Notes under the pieces: generated by a model
Told to the model about the DNA's origin: nothing
Seen by the model: only the letters and a program-made list of their open reading frames with translations
Databases searched by the model: none
NCBI GenBank assembly: GCA_020845495.1
Contig: JADLFM010000166.1
Location: forward strand, 248,001-312,000
Direction of reading: 5' to 3'
Length of the DNA stretch: 64,000 nt
DNA from: Chloroflexota bacterium
Lineage (GTDB): Bacteria; Chloroflexota; UBA6077; JACCZL01
Translations under genes and position numbers: made by a program
Part shown: one piece after another, positions 1-9,389 of the stretch
How positions within the stretch are numbered: position 1 is the first letter of the stretch
Layout of the letters: every line of letters begins with the position of its first letter

Positions 1-435
1 TCCCCACACCTCAGGACCGTGCGCGACCCGGATCCGCACGCCGGAGTGCTGCCCGCCCTGCTGGCCGCGCTCGACGCCGCACGCTCGCCGCTGTGCCTGC
101 TCGTCGCCTGCGATATGCCATTCCTTCAGCCTGATCTGCTGGTCGAACTCATACGGCTCGGTCAGTCGGTTGACGTCGTCATGCCGCGCATCGAGGGGCA
201 GGCTCAGCCCATGCACGCGGTCTATCGCCGTGAACCGTGCCGACAGGCGATCGCTACCGCCCTGGCGCGCGGCGACCGCCGGATGATCTCCTTCCTCGAC
301 GATGTGGCGGTACGTTATGTCGACGATGATGAACTGAGGCAGGTCGATCCGGCGTTGCGCTCGTTCTTCAACGTCAACACCCCCGCCGACCTCGACGATG
401 CGCGGCGGCTGGTCGAGGAAGGGCCTCTGCGTTGA
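1..435 (+). CDS. mobA: MobA-like molybdenum cofactor guanylyltransferase, 3' part
   Basis: The frame is open from the first base of the window, so the N-terminus and its nucleotide-binding P-loop lie upstream. The visible ~144 codons contain the second half of a GT-A-type nucleotidyltransferase: a metal-binding segment reading LLVACDMPFLQPDLL, then the P-R-x-x-G-x-x-Q-P-M-H-A-V-Y block typical of MobA/MobA-like enzymes, and near the end F-F-N-V-N-T-P-A-D-L, a hallmark of the family C-terminus. MobA attaches GMP to molybdopterin in the cytoplasm. Related enzymes act on other pterin or sugar cofactors, so the substrate is inferred. A GTG at 19 is in frame but should not be the real start. Confidence 0.8.
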   Translation, partial: SPHLRTVRDPDPHAGVLPALLAALDAARSPLCLLVACDMPFLQPDLLVELIRLGQSVDVVMPRIEGQAQPMHAVYRREPCRQAIATALARGDRRMISFLDDVAVRYVDDDELRQVDPALRSFFNVNTPADLDDARRLVEEGPLR

Positions 436-603
436 GGGAACGTCGCACGGTGTCCCTCGGGCACGCTGACTCGTTGACGCTCTCTTTCCGGCGCTGATAG
501 CATTCAATCAGCGCCGGAGAGGGCGTATGTGTCCCGTGCGCTCGGCCGGTGCCGCGTGCTCACGCGCGGGCGCCTCGAACGGCCCCCGGAGGATCGTCGC
601 CTC

Positions 604-3600
604 GTGTATCAGTCAGTCCCGAGCATCGTTGATTTTCCCGCCCTCGAGCGCGACATCCTCCAGTTCTGGCAGGAGACGCGCGCCTTCGAGACGCTCCTGG
701 CTCTGAACGCCGATCGGCCGCGCTGGTCCTTCATCGATGGCCCGATCACGGCCAACAACCCGATGGGCGTCCACCACGCCTGGGGCCGTACCTACAAGGA
801 TCTATACCAGCGCTATCACGCGATGCTCGGCTACTCGGAGCGCTATCAGAACGGCTTCGACTGCCAGGGATTATGGGTCGAGGTCGAGGTCGAGAAGCAG
901 CTTGGGTTCAATTCCAAGCGCGAGATCGAGGAGTACGGCCTCGACCGCTTCTCGGAGCAGTGCAAGGCGCGAGTGCTTCGCTACGCCGACGTCATCACCC
1001 AGCAATCGATCCGGCTCGGCCAGTGGATGCGCTGGGATGATTCCTACTACACCCACACCGACAACAACATCGAGCACATCTGGTACTTCCTGAAGACCTG
1101 CCACGAGCGGGGGTGGCTCTACAAGGGCAGCCGCTCGATGCCCTGGTGCATCCGCTGCGGCACCGGCCTGTCCCAGCACGAACTGGTCGGAACGGACTCG
1201 TACCGCGACCTGACCCACACGTCGGTGTACATCGCGCTACCGATCGTCGAGCGGCCCGGCGAGTACTTTCTGGTCTGGACGACGACCCCCTGGACGTTGC
1301 CTGCGAACGTGGCGTTGGCGGTCCACCCGGACCTGGAGTACGTGCGCATTCGTCAGGCTGACCGAACCTACTACCTCTCGCCCCGGACGACCGGCTTTCT
1401 CGTGGGCGACTATCAGGAGCTTGAGCGACTGCGCGGCTCCGATCTCGTCGGCCTGCACTACCAGGGACCGTTCGACGAGCTACCGGCAGCGAGCACCGTC
1501 GATCACCGGGTCATCGCCTGGGAGGACGTGGGCGAGGACGAGGGCACCGGGATCGTCCACATCGCACCAGGCTGTGGCGCCGAGGACTTCGAGTTGTCCA
1601 GGCTTCACGCTCTGGCCGTCATCACGCCAATCGACGAGGCGGGTACCTATGTGGACGGCTTCGGGCCGCTCGGCGGTCACAGCGTCCGCGAGACCAACCC
1701 GGCAATCCTCGGAAGCCTCGAAGCAAAGGGCGTCCTCTATCGTACCCAGGAGTACGCGCATCGGTACCCCACCTGCTGGCGATGTGGTGAGGAACTGGTC
1801 TTTCGGCTGGCCGACGAGTGGTTCATCCGCGCCGACGAGATCCGGCCTCGAATGAAGGCAGCCGCCGCCTCCGTCGAGTGGGTGCCGTCGTCGGCTGGCA
1901 AGCGGATGGAGGACTGGCTCAACAACATGGGCGACTGGAACATCAGTCGCAAGCGCTACTGGGGCCTGCCACTGCCCTTCTACCCGTGCACCTGCGGGAC
2001 ACTGACGGTCATCGGCTCGCGCGAGGAGCTTCAAGAGCGGGCGCTCGGCGGCCTGGAGCAGTTGCAGGAACTCCATCGCCCCTGGATCGACAAGGTCGCG
2101 ATCCGCTGCGCCGCCTGTGACCAGCCGGTGACGCGCGTGCTAGAAGTCGGGGATGCCTGGCTCGACGCCGGCATCGTGCCATTCTCGACGCTCCACTATT
2201 TGCACGACCGAGAGTATTGGGCGACGTGGTACCCAGCTGATTTCATCACCGAGATGCGCGAGCAGATCCGGCTCTGGTTCTACAGCATGCTGTTCATGAG
2301 CGTGACCCTGAAGGATCAGTCGCCGTACAAGCGGGTGCTCGCCTTCGAGAAGCTGATGGACGAGCACGGTAAGCCGATGCACAAGAGCCTGGGCAACGCG
2401 ATCTGGTTCGACGAGGCTGCCGAGAAGATGGGCGCTGACGTGATGCGCTGGCTGTACTGCGGCCAGAACGTCCTGTCGAACCTGAACTTCGGGTACGGCC
2501 CGGCCGAAGACGTGAAGCGACGGCTGCTCGTGCTCTGGAATGTCTACAGCTTCTTCGTGACCTACGCACGGATCGACCGCTTCGACCCACGAGCCGAACG
2601 CCCAGCCCTGGCCGAGCGCTCGCTACTCGACCGCTGGATTCTGAGCCGGCTGAACTCGTCGATCGGGGCCGTTCGCGAGAGTCTGGACCGGATCGACGCG
2701 GCCGGCCCGGTCCGCGTCGTCGAGCGGTTCGTGGACGACCTGTCGACCTGGTACGTACGTCGAAGCCGACGACGCTTCTGGCGGGCCAGCGACGACGCCG
2801 ACAAGCGAGCCGCGCAGGCCACGCTCTACGAGGTGTTGACGAGCCTGACCCGCCTGCTCGCGCCGTTCCTGCCGTTCGTCTCCGAAGCGATGTACCAGAA
2901 TCTGGTGCGCTCGATGGACGATACGGCGCCCACGAGCGTTCACCACACTCGCTACCCGGAGGTCGACCTATCGGCCATCGACGTCGACCTGGAGCGTCAG
3001 GTGGAGCTGGCCCGTCGACTGGTCGGCCTGGGACGGGCGGCGCGCGAGCATGCATCGATCAAGATCCGCCAGCCGCTAACCCTGGCCCGGGTCGGGGCAC
3101 CGGCCGGCGCACCGGCGCTCTCGGACGCGTTGCGTGAGGAGATCGAGCGGGAGTTGAACGTGGAGCGGCTAGAGCTCGGTGGAGATGTCGCGGATGCCGT
3201 CAGCCACGTCGTCCGCCCGAAGCCGGCTGTGCTCGGCCCACGGCTCGGCGGGAAATTCCCGCCCGTGCTAAAGGCCCTGCGCGACGGAGCGTTCACACTC
3301 CGCTCGGACGGGACCGTCGAGGCGGCAGGCGAGGTGTTACATCCGGACGAGGTGCAGGTCTTGACTCAGGCCCGGGCCGGGTTCGCGGCCGCCGAAGCTG
3401 ACGGCTACACGCTCGTGCTCGACACGCGGCTGACCCCAGAACTGGTGCGCGCTGGACGGGCTCGCGAGGTGGTCCACCGGATCCAGACGATGCGCAAGGA
3501 CGCCGGTTTCGAAGTCGAGGACCGCATCGTCACCCGCTACGCAGCGGTCGGTGAGCTGGCCACGGTCTTCGAGAAGTTCGGCGACTACATCAAGGAGGAA

Positions 3601-3720
3601 ACGCTGTCGGTGGCGTTGGAGTCGAACGCGGATGGCGAGGGTCACGGCTGGACTGGCCAGATCGACGGCGAACCACTCTCAATGCGGGTCAGCCGCGCGA
3701 ACGGCGTCGTCGGCTCGTGA
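604..3720 (+). CDS. ileS: Isoleucyl-tRNA synthetase with divergent signature motifs
   Basis: Class I aminoacyl-tRNA synthetase, about 1038 residues, charging tRNA-Ile in the cytoplasm. The order is catalytic domain, editing (CP1) domain with W-T-T-T-P-W-T-L-P-A-N near residue 220, second half of the catalytic domain, and a C-terminal anticodon-binding region. The HIGH signature is replaced by G55-V-H-H58, and KMSKS by P591-M-H-K-S595. Both are flanked by otherwise normal IleRS context. Several CxxC pairs suggest bound zinc. I chose GTG at 604 because GGAGGA lies 10 nt upstream and the protein then begins at the usual IleRS N-terminus; GTG at 529 is in frame but adds 25 atypical residues. Its stop overlaps the lspA start. 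A second, canonical IleRS elsewhere in the genome is possible. Confidence 0.9.
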   Translation: MYQSVPSIVDFPALERDILQFWQETRAFETLLALNADRPRWSFIDGPITANNPMGVHHAWGRTYKDLYQRYHAMLGYSERYQNGFDCQGLWVEVEVEKQLGFNSKREIEEYGLDRFSEQCKARVLRYADVITQQSIRLGQWMRWDDSYYTHTDNNIEHIWYFLKTCHERGWLYKGSRSMPWCIRCGTGLSQHELVGTDSYRDLTHTSVYIALPIVERPGEYFLVWTTTPWTLPANVALAVHPDLEYVRIRQADRTYYLSPRTTGFLVGDYQELERLRGSDLVGLHYQGPFDELPAASTVDHRVIAWEDVGEDEGTGIVHIAPGCGAEDFELSRLHALAVITPIDEAGTYVDGFGPLGGHSVRETNPAILGSLEAKGVLYRTQEYAHRYPTCWRCGEELVFRLADEWFIRADEIRPRMKAAAASVEWVPSSAGKRMEDWLNNMGDWNISRKRYWGLPLPFYPCTCGTLTVIGSREELQERALGGLEQLQELHRPWIDKVAIRCAACDQPVTRVLEVGDAWLDAGIVPFSTLHYLHDREYWATWYPADFITEMREQIRLWFYSMLFMSVTLKDQSPYKRVLAFEKLMDEHGKPMHKSLGNAIWFDEAAEKMGADVMRWLYCGQNVLSNLNFGYGPAEDVKRRLLVLWNVYSFFVTYARIDRFDPRAERPALAERSLLDRWILSRLNSSIGAVRESLDRIDAAGPVRVVERFVDDLSTWYVRRSRRRFWRASDDADKRAAQATLYEVLTSLTRLLAPFLPFVSEAMYQNLVRSMDDTAPTSVHHTRYPEVDLSAIDVDLERQVELARRLVGLGRAAREHASIKIRQPLTLARVGAPAGAPALSDALREEIERELNVERLELGGDVADAVSHVVRPKPAVLGPRLGGKFPPVLKALRDGAFTLRSDGTVEAAGEVLHPDEVQVLTQARAGFAAAEADGYTLVLDTRLTPELVRAGRAREVVHRIQTMRKDAGFEVEDRIVTRYAAVGELATVFEKFGDYIKEETLSVALESNADGEGHGWTGQIDGEPLSMRVSRANGVVGS

Positions 3721-4250
3721 GCATCTCATCGTTCTTTGGCGGACACCCAGACGCCCGCCCGTCGAGCTTCTGGTCACGGCGAACCCTGGCGTTCCTGAGC
3801 ACGGCGCTGGCGGTCATCGCCTTTGACCGCTGGACGAAGCAGCTTGCGACCGAGCACCTGCTCGACTCAGGTGTTCGGTCGATTCCGGTGCTGGGCGAGT
3901 TCGTGCGCTTCACCTACGTCGAGAACCGAGGGGCGGCATTCGGGCTGTTTCAGGACCAGACGGCCTTCTTCATCCTGGTGGGCATCATCGTCATCGGCGT
4001 TATCGTGGGATCGTACCGCTACATCCCGGAGCCGTCCTGGCTCCTGAACGTCTGCCTCGGACTCCAGATGGGCGGCGCCATCGGCAACCTGATCGACCGG
4101 GTGCATGTGGGGTATGTGGTGGACTTCATCGACCTGACCTTCTGGCCGGTCTTCAACATCGCGGACTCGGCCATCTGCGTTGGCGTTGTGGTCCTGGCCT
4201 TCACCGTGCTGTTCCCCCCACGGCATCAGGCTGTGGAGCACCATGCCTAA
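3717..4250 (+). CDS. lspA: Lipoprotein signal peptidase (signal peptidase II)
   Basis: Membrane aspartyl protease that removes the signal peptide of diacylglyceryl-modified prolipoproteins. The 177 residues have four hydrophobic helices. The catalytic aspartates are visible: D127 in G-N-L-I-D-R and D150 in F-N-I-A-D, with the family box V-E-N-R-G-A-A-F near residue 70. It starts at a GTG overlapping the ileS stop (GTGA), so it is translationally coupled. The ileS-lspA pairing is common in bacteria. Length is at the upper end of the family because of a ~20-residue polar N-terminus. Confidence 0.95.
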   Translation: MSISSFFGGHPDARPSSFWSRRTLAFLSTALAVIAFDRWTKQLATEHLLDSGVRSIPVLGEFVRFTYVENRGAAFGLFQDQTAFFILVGIIVIGVIVGSYRYIPEPSWLLNVCLGLQMGGAIGNLIDRVHVGYVVDFIDLTFWPVFNIADSAICVGVVVLAFTVLFPPRHQAVEHHA

Positions 4251-4369
4251 GTACGCGTCAAGACGTTCGACCCGTTTTCCCCTTCGAGTAGAGTGGTCGA
4301 AGACTTCTGCTCACGTGCTCAGGCTCGTGACCGATATTGGCGGTGGACGATCGTGATCGGGCCACGCCC

Positions 4370-5707
4370 ATGACCGATGGCCCACCGCGCCCGCCGTTCC
4401 GCCGACCGCCGCCCCGCGCGCCGCTTCATCCACGCGTGACGGTCCGTCCGAACGGTGAGGAGCAGATCGTGGTACCGCCGTACGCCGCGAATCAGCGGCT
4501 CGACGCGTTCCTCTCGAAGTACGCAGAGGGGCGCTCGCGGACGGAGTGGCAGCGGCTGATCTCGACGGGTGCGGTGACGCTCGACAACCGCCTGCCTCGC
4601 CCGAGCGACCGGGTCAGCCCGGGCCAGTGGGTCCGAATCCACATCCTACCCGCCACCACGCGTACGGACGTGAAGCCCGCCGCCGACATTCCACTCACCG
4701 TTATGTACCAAGACCCGGCCATGATCGTGGTGAACAAGCCAGCCGGGCTGGTGGTGCACCCGGCGCCCGGCCACGCGGAGGGAACGCTGGTGAACGCCCT
4801 CCTGGCTCGGTTCCCGGACCTCGCCGACCCGACCGGCCAGCACCGGCCGGGCATCGTCCATCGCCTCGACAAGGACACCTCCGGCCTGATCGTCGTCGGA
4901 CGGACGACCGCCGCGATGGCCGCGCTCTCGGAGCAGTTTCGCAACCGTACCGCCCACAAGCACTACCTCCTGCTCGTCAAGGGCGACCTGCCCGAGGAAG
5001 AGGCGGCCATCGAAGCGCCGATCGGGCGGGACGTTCGTGACCGCAAGCGGATGGCCGCGCGGGCGGAGGGGCGCGAGGCCCGCACCCAATTCACTGTGCT
5101 CGAACGGTACGGCGACTTCACGCTCGTGGACGCCGACCTTCAGAGCGGGCGGACCCATCAACTGCGGGTCCATTTCCAGTTCATCGGCCACCCCGTCGCG
5201 GGCGACCGCACCTACGGCAACGTGCGCGGGCCAGCCGGCCAGCGCCGCCAGTTCGTGCACGCAGCGTCACTGCGGCTCAGTTCACCACACGACGGCGTCG
5301 TGCGGGAGTTCCGCGCACCCCTCCCGAACGACCTTCGCTCGCCGCTCGAACGCCTCCGTGCCCAGCACGGTTACGCGCCCGAATCGCTGCCGGCCATCGT
5401 GCTCGGGCAGCCACCGGTGTCTGGCGGATCGACGGCCACCGTCACCCCTGAGGTGCTGCCGATACCGGGTGCCCATCAGCAGCGCGCCAGCGGGCGAGCG
5501 GCACGCGGTGGCGCAGACGGCGAGCGCCCGGCATCAGGCCACCCGATTGAGCGGCGCCAGCACGGCGAAGGGCAGACCGAGGGGCGCCGATCGGGTGAAC
5601 GCCCGACCGAGCCTGGCCGCGGCCACACGGGCCCGGCACGCGATAGTTCTGGCCCGGGGCGCGGGCGGCGTGGCCGCCAACATCCGAATACCGGTCGAGG
5701 ATCATGA
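4370..5707 (+). CDS. rluD: RluA/RluD-family pseudouridine synthase with long disordered tail
   Basis: Isomerises specific uridines of 23S rRNA to pseudouridine. From the ATG at 4370 it has 445 residues: an S4 RNA-binding domain (about 30-100) and a catalytic domain (about 105-325) with the H-R-L-D-K-D-T-S-G-L signature, catalytic Asp at 167. Residues about 325-445 form a Gly/Arg/Pro/His-rich, low-complexity tail absent from typical RluD (about 325 residues). An in-frame TTG at 4337 and GTG at 4343 could add up to 11 residues. The last four bases overlap the gltX start. The exact rRNA target cannot be read from sequence. Confidence 0.88.
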   Translation: MTDGPPRPPFRRPPPRAPLHPRVTVRPNGEEQIVVPPYAANQRLDAFLSKYAEGRSRTEWQRLISTGAVTLDNRLPRPSDRVSPGQWVRIHILPATTRTDVKPAADIPLTVMYQDPAMIVVNKPAGLVVHPAPGHAEGTLVNALLARFPDLADPTGQHRPGIVHRLDKDTSGLIVVGRTTAAMAALSEQFRNRTAHKHYLLLVKGDLPEEEAAIEAPIGRDVRDRKRMAARAEGREARTQFTVLERYGDFTLVDADLQSGRTHQLRVHFQFIGHPVAGDRTYGNVRGPAGQRRQFVHAASLRLSSPHDGVVREFRAPLPNDLRSPLERLRAQHGYAPESLPAIVLGQPPVSGGSTATVTPEVLPIPGAHQQRASGRAARGGADGERPASGHPIERRQHGEGQTEGRRSGERPTEPGRGHTGPARDSSGPGRGRRGRQHPNTGRGS

Positions 5708-7167
5708 CAGACGCTCCAGGTCCCGTCAGACTCCGCATCGCGCCATCGCCGACCGGCGACCCCCACATTGGCACCGCCTACGTGGCGCTGTTCAACATGG
5801 CGTTTGCCCATCGCTACGGCGGACAGTTCGTGCTGCGCATCGAGGACACCGATCGCTCGCGCTACGTGGACACGTCCGAGCAGTTGATCTTTGACTCGCT
5901 CCGCTGGCTCGACATCTGCTGGGACGAAGGGCCGGATGTCGACGGACCGTACGGGCCGTATCGGCAGTCCGAGCGGCGCGGTACCTACACCCAGTACGCC
6001 GAGCAGTTGATCGGGTCCGGGCATGCCTACCGGTGCTGGTGCTCGCCTGAGCGGCTGGCACGGGTTCGCAAGGAGATGGAGGCTCGCAAGGAGCCGCCTC
6101 GTTACGACCGTCTGTGCCTGGGCAAGAGCGAGTCTGAGCGACGGGCGCTGGGCGACACGTCCGAGCGCCCAGTCGTTCGGATGCTGATGCCAAACGAGGG
6201 CACCACCGGGTTCGACGACCTGATCCGGGGGCGTATCGAGTTCGAGAACCGGCTGCTCGACGATCAGGTGCTGCTGAAATCGGATGGCTTTCCGACCTAT
6301 CATCTGGCCGTTGTGGTCGACGATCACCTGATGGCGATCAGCCACGTGGCGCGCGGCGAGGAGTGGATCTCGAGCACCCCAAAGCACGTCCTGCTCTACG
6401 AGTGGCTCGGCTTCCCGCTCCCCAGGTTCGCGCACTTCCCGCTGCTCCGTAACGAGAACCGCAGCAAGGTCTCGAAGCGCAAGAACCCCTGGGCGACGCT
6501 CCTCTGGTTCCGCGAGAATGGCTTTCTCCCCGAGGCACTGATCAACTTCCTGGCCCTGCTTGGCTGGTCGATGCCCGATGGCCGCGAGGTCTTCGGACTG
6601 CAAGACATCGTCGAGAACTTCAGCTTCGACCGGGTCAGCACGACCGGCCCGATCTTCGACCTGAACAAGCTCGACTGGCTGAACGGGCACTACATCCGTC
6701 AGTTGTCGCTCGCTGAACTGGCCAGCCGGGTCCGTCCGTTCCTGGAGAACGCCGGCATCGAGGCCGACGATCCGGCACTCGAGCGGGCGCTGCCGCTGGT
6801 GCAGGAGCGCTTGAAGCGGCTGGCCGAAGCACCCGAGCTCCTCGGCTTCCTCTACGAGCGCCACGGTGCCTACGACGCCAGGCAACTGGTGCCGAAGGGG
6901 CTCGACGCCGCCGTCGTGGGCAACCTGCTTGCGGACGCGGAGACGCTGATTCGCGAGGTTCCCTCGTTCGACCACGCCGCGCTCGAAGCCGCGTTCCGTC
7001 AGCTTACCGCCGACCGTGGCGTGAAGACCGGTCCGGCGTTCATGTGCCTGCGGGTGGCCGTGACGTTCAGCACCGTCTCGCCGCCCCTCTTTGAAACGAT
7101 GGAAGTGCTGGGGCAGGAGCGGGTGCGAGAGCGGATCGAGCAGGCGCGCTCGCGAGTGGGAGGCTGA
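5704..7167 (+). CDS. gltX: Glutamyl-tRNA synthetase
   Basis: Class I synthetase, 487 residues, charging tRNA-Glu (and possibly tRNA-Gln in organisms lacking GlnRS). HIGH appears as P20-H-I-G-T24 after A-P-S-P-T-G; KMSKS appears as S254-K-V-S-K-R. The C-terminal helical anticodon-binding domain is complete and of normal length. ATG overlaps the rluD stop as ATGA, so the two genes form an operon. After the stop only 46 nt separate it from the convergent DUF1385 gene. Confidence 0.95.
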   Translation: MTDAPGPVRLRIAPSPTGDPHIGTAYVALFNMAFAHRYGGQFVLRIEDTDRSRYVDTSEQLIFDSLRWLDICWDEGPDVDGPYGPYRQSERRGTYTQYAEQLIGSGHAYRCWCSPERLARVRKEMEARKEPPRYDRLCLGKSESERRALGDTSERPVVRMLMPNEGTTGFDDLIRGRIEFENRLLDDQVLLKSDGFPTYHLAVVVDDHLMAISHVARGEEWISSTPKHVLLYEWLGFPLPRFAHFPLLRNENRSKVSKRKNPWATLLWFRENGFLPEALINFLALLGWSMPDGREVFGLQDIVENFSFDRVSTTGPIFDLNKLDWLNGHYIRQLSLAELASRVRPFLENAGIEADDPALERALPLVQERLKRLAEAPELLGFLYERHGAYDARQLVPKGLDAAVVGNLLADAETLIREVPSFDHAALEAAFRQLTADRGVKTGPAFMCLRVAVTFSTVSPPLFETMEVLGQERVRERIEQARSRVGG

Positions 7168-7213
7168 CGCGAAGTGTGGCCGGGGCCGCCGTCATCGTCG
7201 GCCGGGCCTGACG

Positions 7214-8176
7214 CTAGTCTGTACCCGAGACAGGCGACACTGGCTCGCCGTGCTCCAGGCGGTACATCTCCTCGAACGCCGCTACCGCGACTTCGATCAT
7301 GTCCGGCTCGGGATAGCGCGTCGTCAGTGCCTGGAGCGCAAGGCCCGGTGCCACCAGCGGCCGCATCACTAGCGACTCAGCGTGGGCGCCGCCAAGCTTC
7401 AGCACCTCATAGGCGACCCCCGCCACAATCGGGATGCCAGCGACCCGGCTCAAGATTCGGATGAGCCAGTCGTCTGTGGGAACCAGCGCAAACAACAGGA
7501 TCGAGAGCGCCACAACCAGCAGCAGGAACGCCGTCCCGCAGCGCGGATGGGCCGGCGAATAGCGGCGGATGTGCTCTACGTCGAGCGGGTCGCCGGCCTC
7601 GAAGGCGTGAATCGTCATGTGTTCGGCGCCGTGGTAGGCGAAGACTCGCCGCACTTCGGGTATATAGCCGATGGCCCAGACGTAGCCCACGAGCAGGCCG
7701 AGGCGGATGACCCCCTCGATAAGGTGTGCCACCAGGGAGTTCAGGCCCGGCATCAGCCACTCGGCCAGCCCTGCTGCGCCGAGTGGCAACAGGAAGAAGA
7801 CCCCGACAGCGACCAGGAGCATCAGCGCCACCGACGTCCAGTCCATGGGCCGGTTCAGTTCGGCTCGTTCCTCGGCCTCGGCGCTCTCCGCTCCGCGCTC
7901 GGCGACGTCGGACGCGAACATCAGCGCCTTCATGCCGAGCCCGAGGGAGTCCCAAAGGATCGTCAGACCACGCAGGAACGGCGTGCGGCTGATCCAGCCG
8001 GAGTACAGCCGCTCTGGGAGCCGCTCTGAACGCACGACGATCCGCGAGCTTGGCGCACGAACGGCAACCGCCGCCCAGCGCCGGCCGCGCATCATGACAC
8101 CCTCGAGGACGGCCTGACCGCCGTAGGTGGTGGAGGAGACGCGCGAAGGCCGCCGGTCAGACGAGGCGGTCGGCAT
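7214..8176 (-). CDS. DUF1385 (YqhQ-type) membrane protein
   Basis: Predicted membrane protein of the DUF1385 family, sometimes called a putative metal-dependent enzyme; no reaction is established. It opens with the family signature Y-G-G-Q-A-V-L-E-G-V-M-M-R, has hydrophobic helices near the middle, the conserved A-Y-H-G-A-E-H block, and P-R-C-G-T-A-F-L-L-L before the last helices. ATG at 8176 is preceded by GAGGA with ~8 nt spacing; GTG at 8221 is in frame but lacks such a site. It sits directly downstream of rpmE, a neighbourhood seen widely in Gram-positive-like genomes, so it is probably co-transcribed with the ribosomal protein genes. Confidence 0.85.
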   Translation of the reverse strand: MPTASSDRRPSRVSSTTYGGQAVLEGVMMRGRRWAAVAVRAPSSRIVVRSERLPERLYSGWISRTPFLRGLTILWDSLGLGMKALMFASDVAERGAESAEAEERAELNRPMDWTSVALMLLVAVGVFFLLPLGAAGLAEWLMPGLNSLVAHLIEGVIRLGLLVGYVWAIGYIPEVRRVFAYHGAEHMTIHAFEAGDPLDVEHIRRYSPAHPRCGTAFLLLVVALSILLFALVPTDDWLIRILSRVAGIPIVAGVAYEVLKLGGAHAESLVMRPLVAPGLALQALTTRYPEPDMIEVAVAAFEEMYRLEHGEPVSPVSGTD

Positions 8177-8263
8177 TGACACCGTTCCTCGCCCGACCGG
8201 CGGCCCCGTGCCGGTCTCCACTGTGTGGGGTACTGATCGTGGCGCTCTCGATCGGACGTTCCG

Positions 8264-8476
8264 CTACTTGTTAGCAGCCGCTCGGGCCGCCCGGCGGCGG
8301 AACCGCTCGACCTGACCACCGGTATCGATGAGGCGCTGCTCGCCCGTGAAGAACGGGTGGCACCGCGAGCAGACGTCGATTCGCATGTTCTGCTTGGTCG
8401 ACTTCGTCTGGAAGCTGTTGCCGCAGCCACAGGTGATGGTGGCCGTCTCGTACTTGGGGTGGATATTCTCACGCAT
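8264..8476 (-). CDS. rpmE: 50S ribosomal protein L31, zinc-binding form
   Basis: Seventy residues, normal length. Cys16, Cys18, Cys36 and Cys39 make this the zinc-containing (C+) L31 form, which in other bacteria is replaced by the zinc-free paralogue under zinc limitation. The N-terminus M-R-E-N-I-H-P-K-Y and the block F-F-T-G-E-Q are typical. It follows rpmA by 33 nt on the same strand. Confidence 0.96.
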   Translation of the reverse strand: MRENIHPKYETATITCGCGNSFQTKSTKQNMRIDVCSRCHPFFTGEQRLIDTGGQVERFRRRAARAAANK

Positions 8477-8509
8477 TGCCTGGTGCTCCCTGGGGTGCGG
8501 CGTCCGCGT

Positions 8510-8773
8510 CTACTCGGCGGCCGCCGAATAGACGCTCACCTTCTTGCGGTCCCGCGTGGCATGCTCGAACCGCACTGTGCCGTCGACGAGCGCGAACAGC
8601 GTGTGATCGCGGCCGAGGCCGACGTTGTTGCCCGCGCGGATCGTGGTCCCGCGCTGCCGCACGATAATTGTGCCGGCATTCACCTGCTGGCCGTCGCTCC
8701 GCTTGACGCCAAGGCGCTGACCGGAGCTGTCTCGACCGTTACGACTGCTGCCCATGCCCTTCTTATGTGCCAT
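8510..8773 (-). CDS. rpmA: 50S ribosomal protein L27
   Basis: Eighty-seven residues starting [15 protein letters not shown], the canonical N-terminal arm reaching the peptidyl-transferase centre; no Firmicutes-type cleavable leader is present. ATG at 8773 has GGAGGAA 6-7 nt upstream. The frame stays open further upstream but that stretch overlaps rplU and is not coding. It starts one base after the rplU stop, so translation is probably coupled. Confidence 0.97.
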   Translation of the reverse strand: MAHKKGMGSSRNGRDSSGQRLGVKRSDGQQVNAGTIIVRQRGTTIRAGNNVGLGRDHTLFALVDGTVRFEHATRDRKKVSVYSAAAE

Positions 8774-8774
8774 G

Positions 8775-9101
8775 CTACTTTTCCTCCGGCCCGAGGATGT
8801 CGCCGATGCGCACCCGCGTGAGATGCTGGCGGTGGCCGGTCTTACGGCGATACCGCACCTTCGGCTTGTACTTGAAGATGATGAGCTTGTCGCCCTTGGC
8901 GTGCTCGACCACCTCTGCCAACACCCGCGCACCGTCGAGTGCCGGCGAGCCGAATTGCGGCGCCGCGTCGTCGGCCGCGATCATCAGGACCCGGCCAAGC
9001 TCGACCTGCGCGCCGACGTCGCCGTCGAGCCGCTCGACCTCGATGACGTCGCCCGGCTGGACTTTGTACTGCTTTCCGCCCGTCTCGAGGACTGCGTACA
9101 T
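8775..9101 (-). CDS. rplU: 50S ribosomal protein L21
   Basis: 108 residues beginning [14 protein letters not shown], the standard L21 N-terminus, and ending in the usual basic K-T-G-H-R-Q segment. The ATG at 9101 has AAGGA about 8 nt upstream; another ATG three codons earlier (9110) overlaps that site. First gene of the rplU-rpmA-rpmE-DUF1385 run. The upstream 65 nt hold a perfect hairpin discussed separately. Confidence 0.96.
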   Translation of the reverse strand: MYAVLETGGKQYKVQPGDVIEVERLDGDVGAQVELGRVLMIAADDAAPQFGSPALDGARVLAEVVEHAKGDKLIIFKYKPKVRYRRKTGHRQHLTRVRIGDILGPEEK

Positions 9102-9146
9102 GACGGCCATCCTTGTTGTCGAAAAAAGCTTCGTGAACACACGAGA

Positions 9147-9166
9147 GCCGCGACCGATGTCGCGGC
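9147..9166 (-). promoter_or_regulatory. Hairpin at the predicted 5' end of the rplU mRNA
   Basis: GCCGCGAC and GTCGCGGC form a perfect 8-bp stem with a 4-nt loop. If the promoter at 9174-9203 is right, the stem is the first element of the transcript, about 45 nt before the L21 start. A weaker stem and a run of six T follow (minus strand). It could stabilise the mRNA or mediate ribosomal-protein feedback; function is inference. Confidence 0.45.
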
Positions 9167-9173
9167 ACGAACA

Positions 9174-9203
9174 AGTGTACCAGCCGGCTGGCGGCGCCCG
9201 CAA
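9174..9203 (-). promoter_or_regulatory. Candidate promoter of the rplU operon
   Basis: On the minus strand TACACT (9179-9174) is preceded by TGG, an extended -10, and by TTGCGG 18 nt upstream (9203-9198). It predicts transcription beginning at about 9167, immediately before the leader hairpin. Assigned by eye. Confidence 0.45.
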
Positions 9204-9389
9204 ACGCGCGAGATCTCGCGGTGTCGCGCAGCCCTGAGTACCCCCTCGCCTCTGAAGCCTCCCCTCCGCACGCGTGCGAGAGCATCGGATCTCATCCACA
9301 GACCGCGTCTTGCAGGCATCCCACACGTCCGAGCGGGAGCATCTCACAGGCCGTGGCGCGTCACCACGGGGTGGAGGTGTCGGTGCCAG

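Noticed and set aside
529..603. N-terminal extension of IleRS
   Set aside because: The GTG at 604 has the better ribosome site, and the extension has no counterpart in the family.
5476..6975. 499-codon open frame opposite rluD/gltX
   Set aside because: Lies antisense to two clear genes; long antisense frames are expected at this GC and composition is not protein-like.
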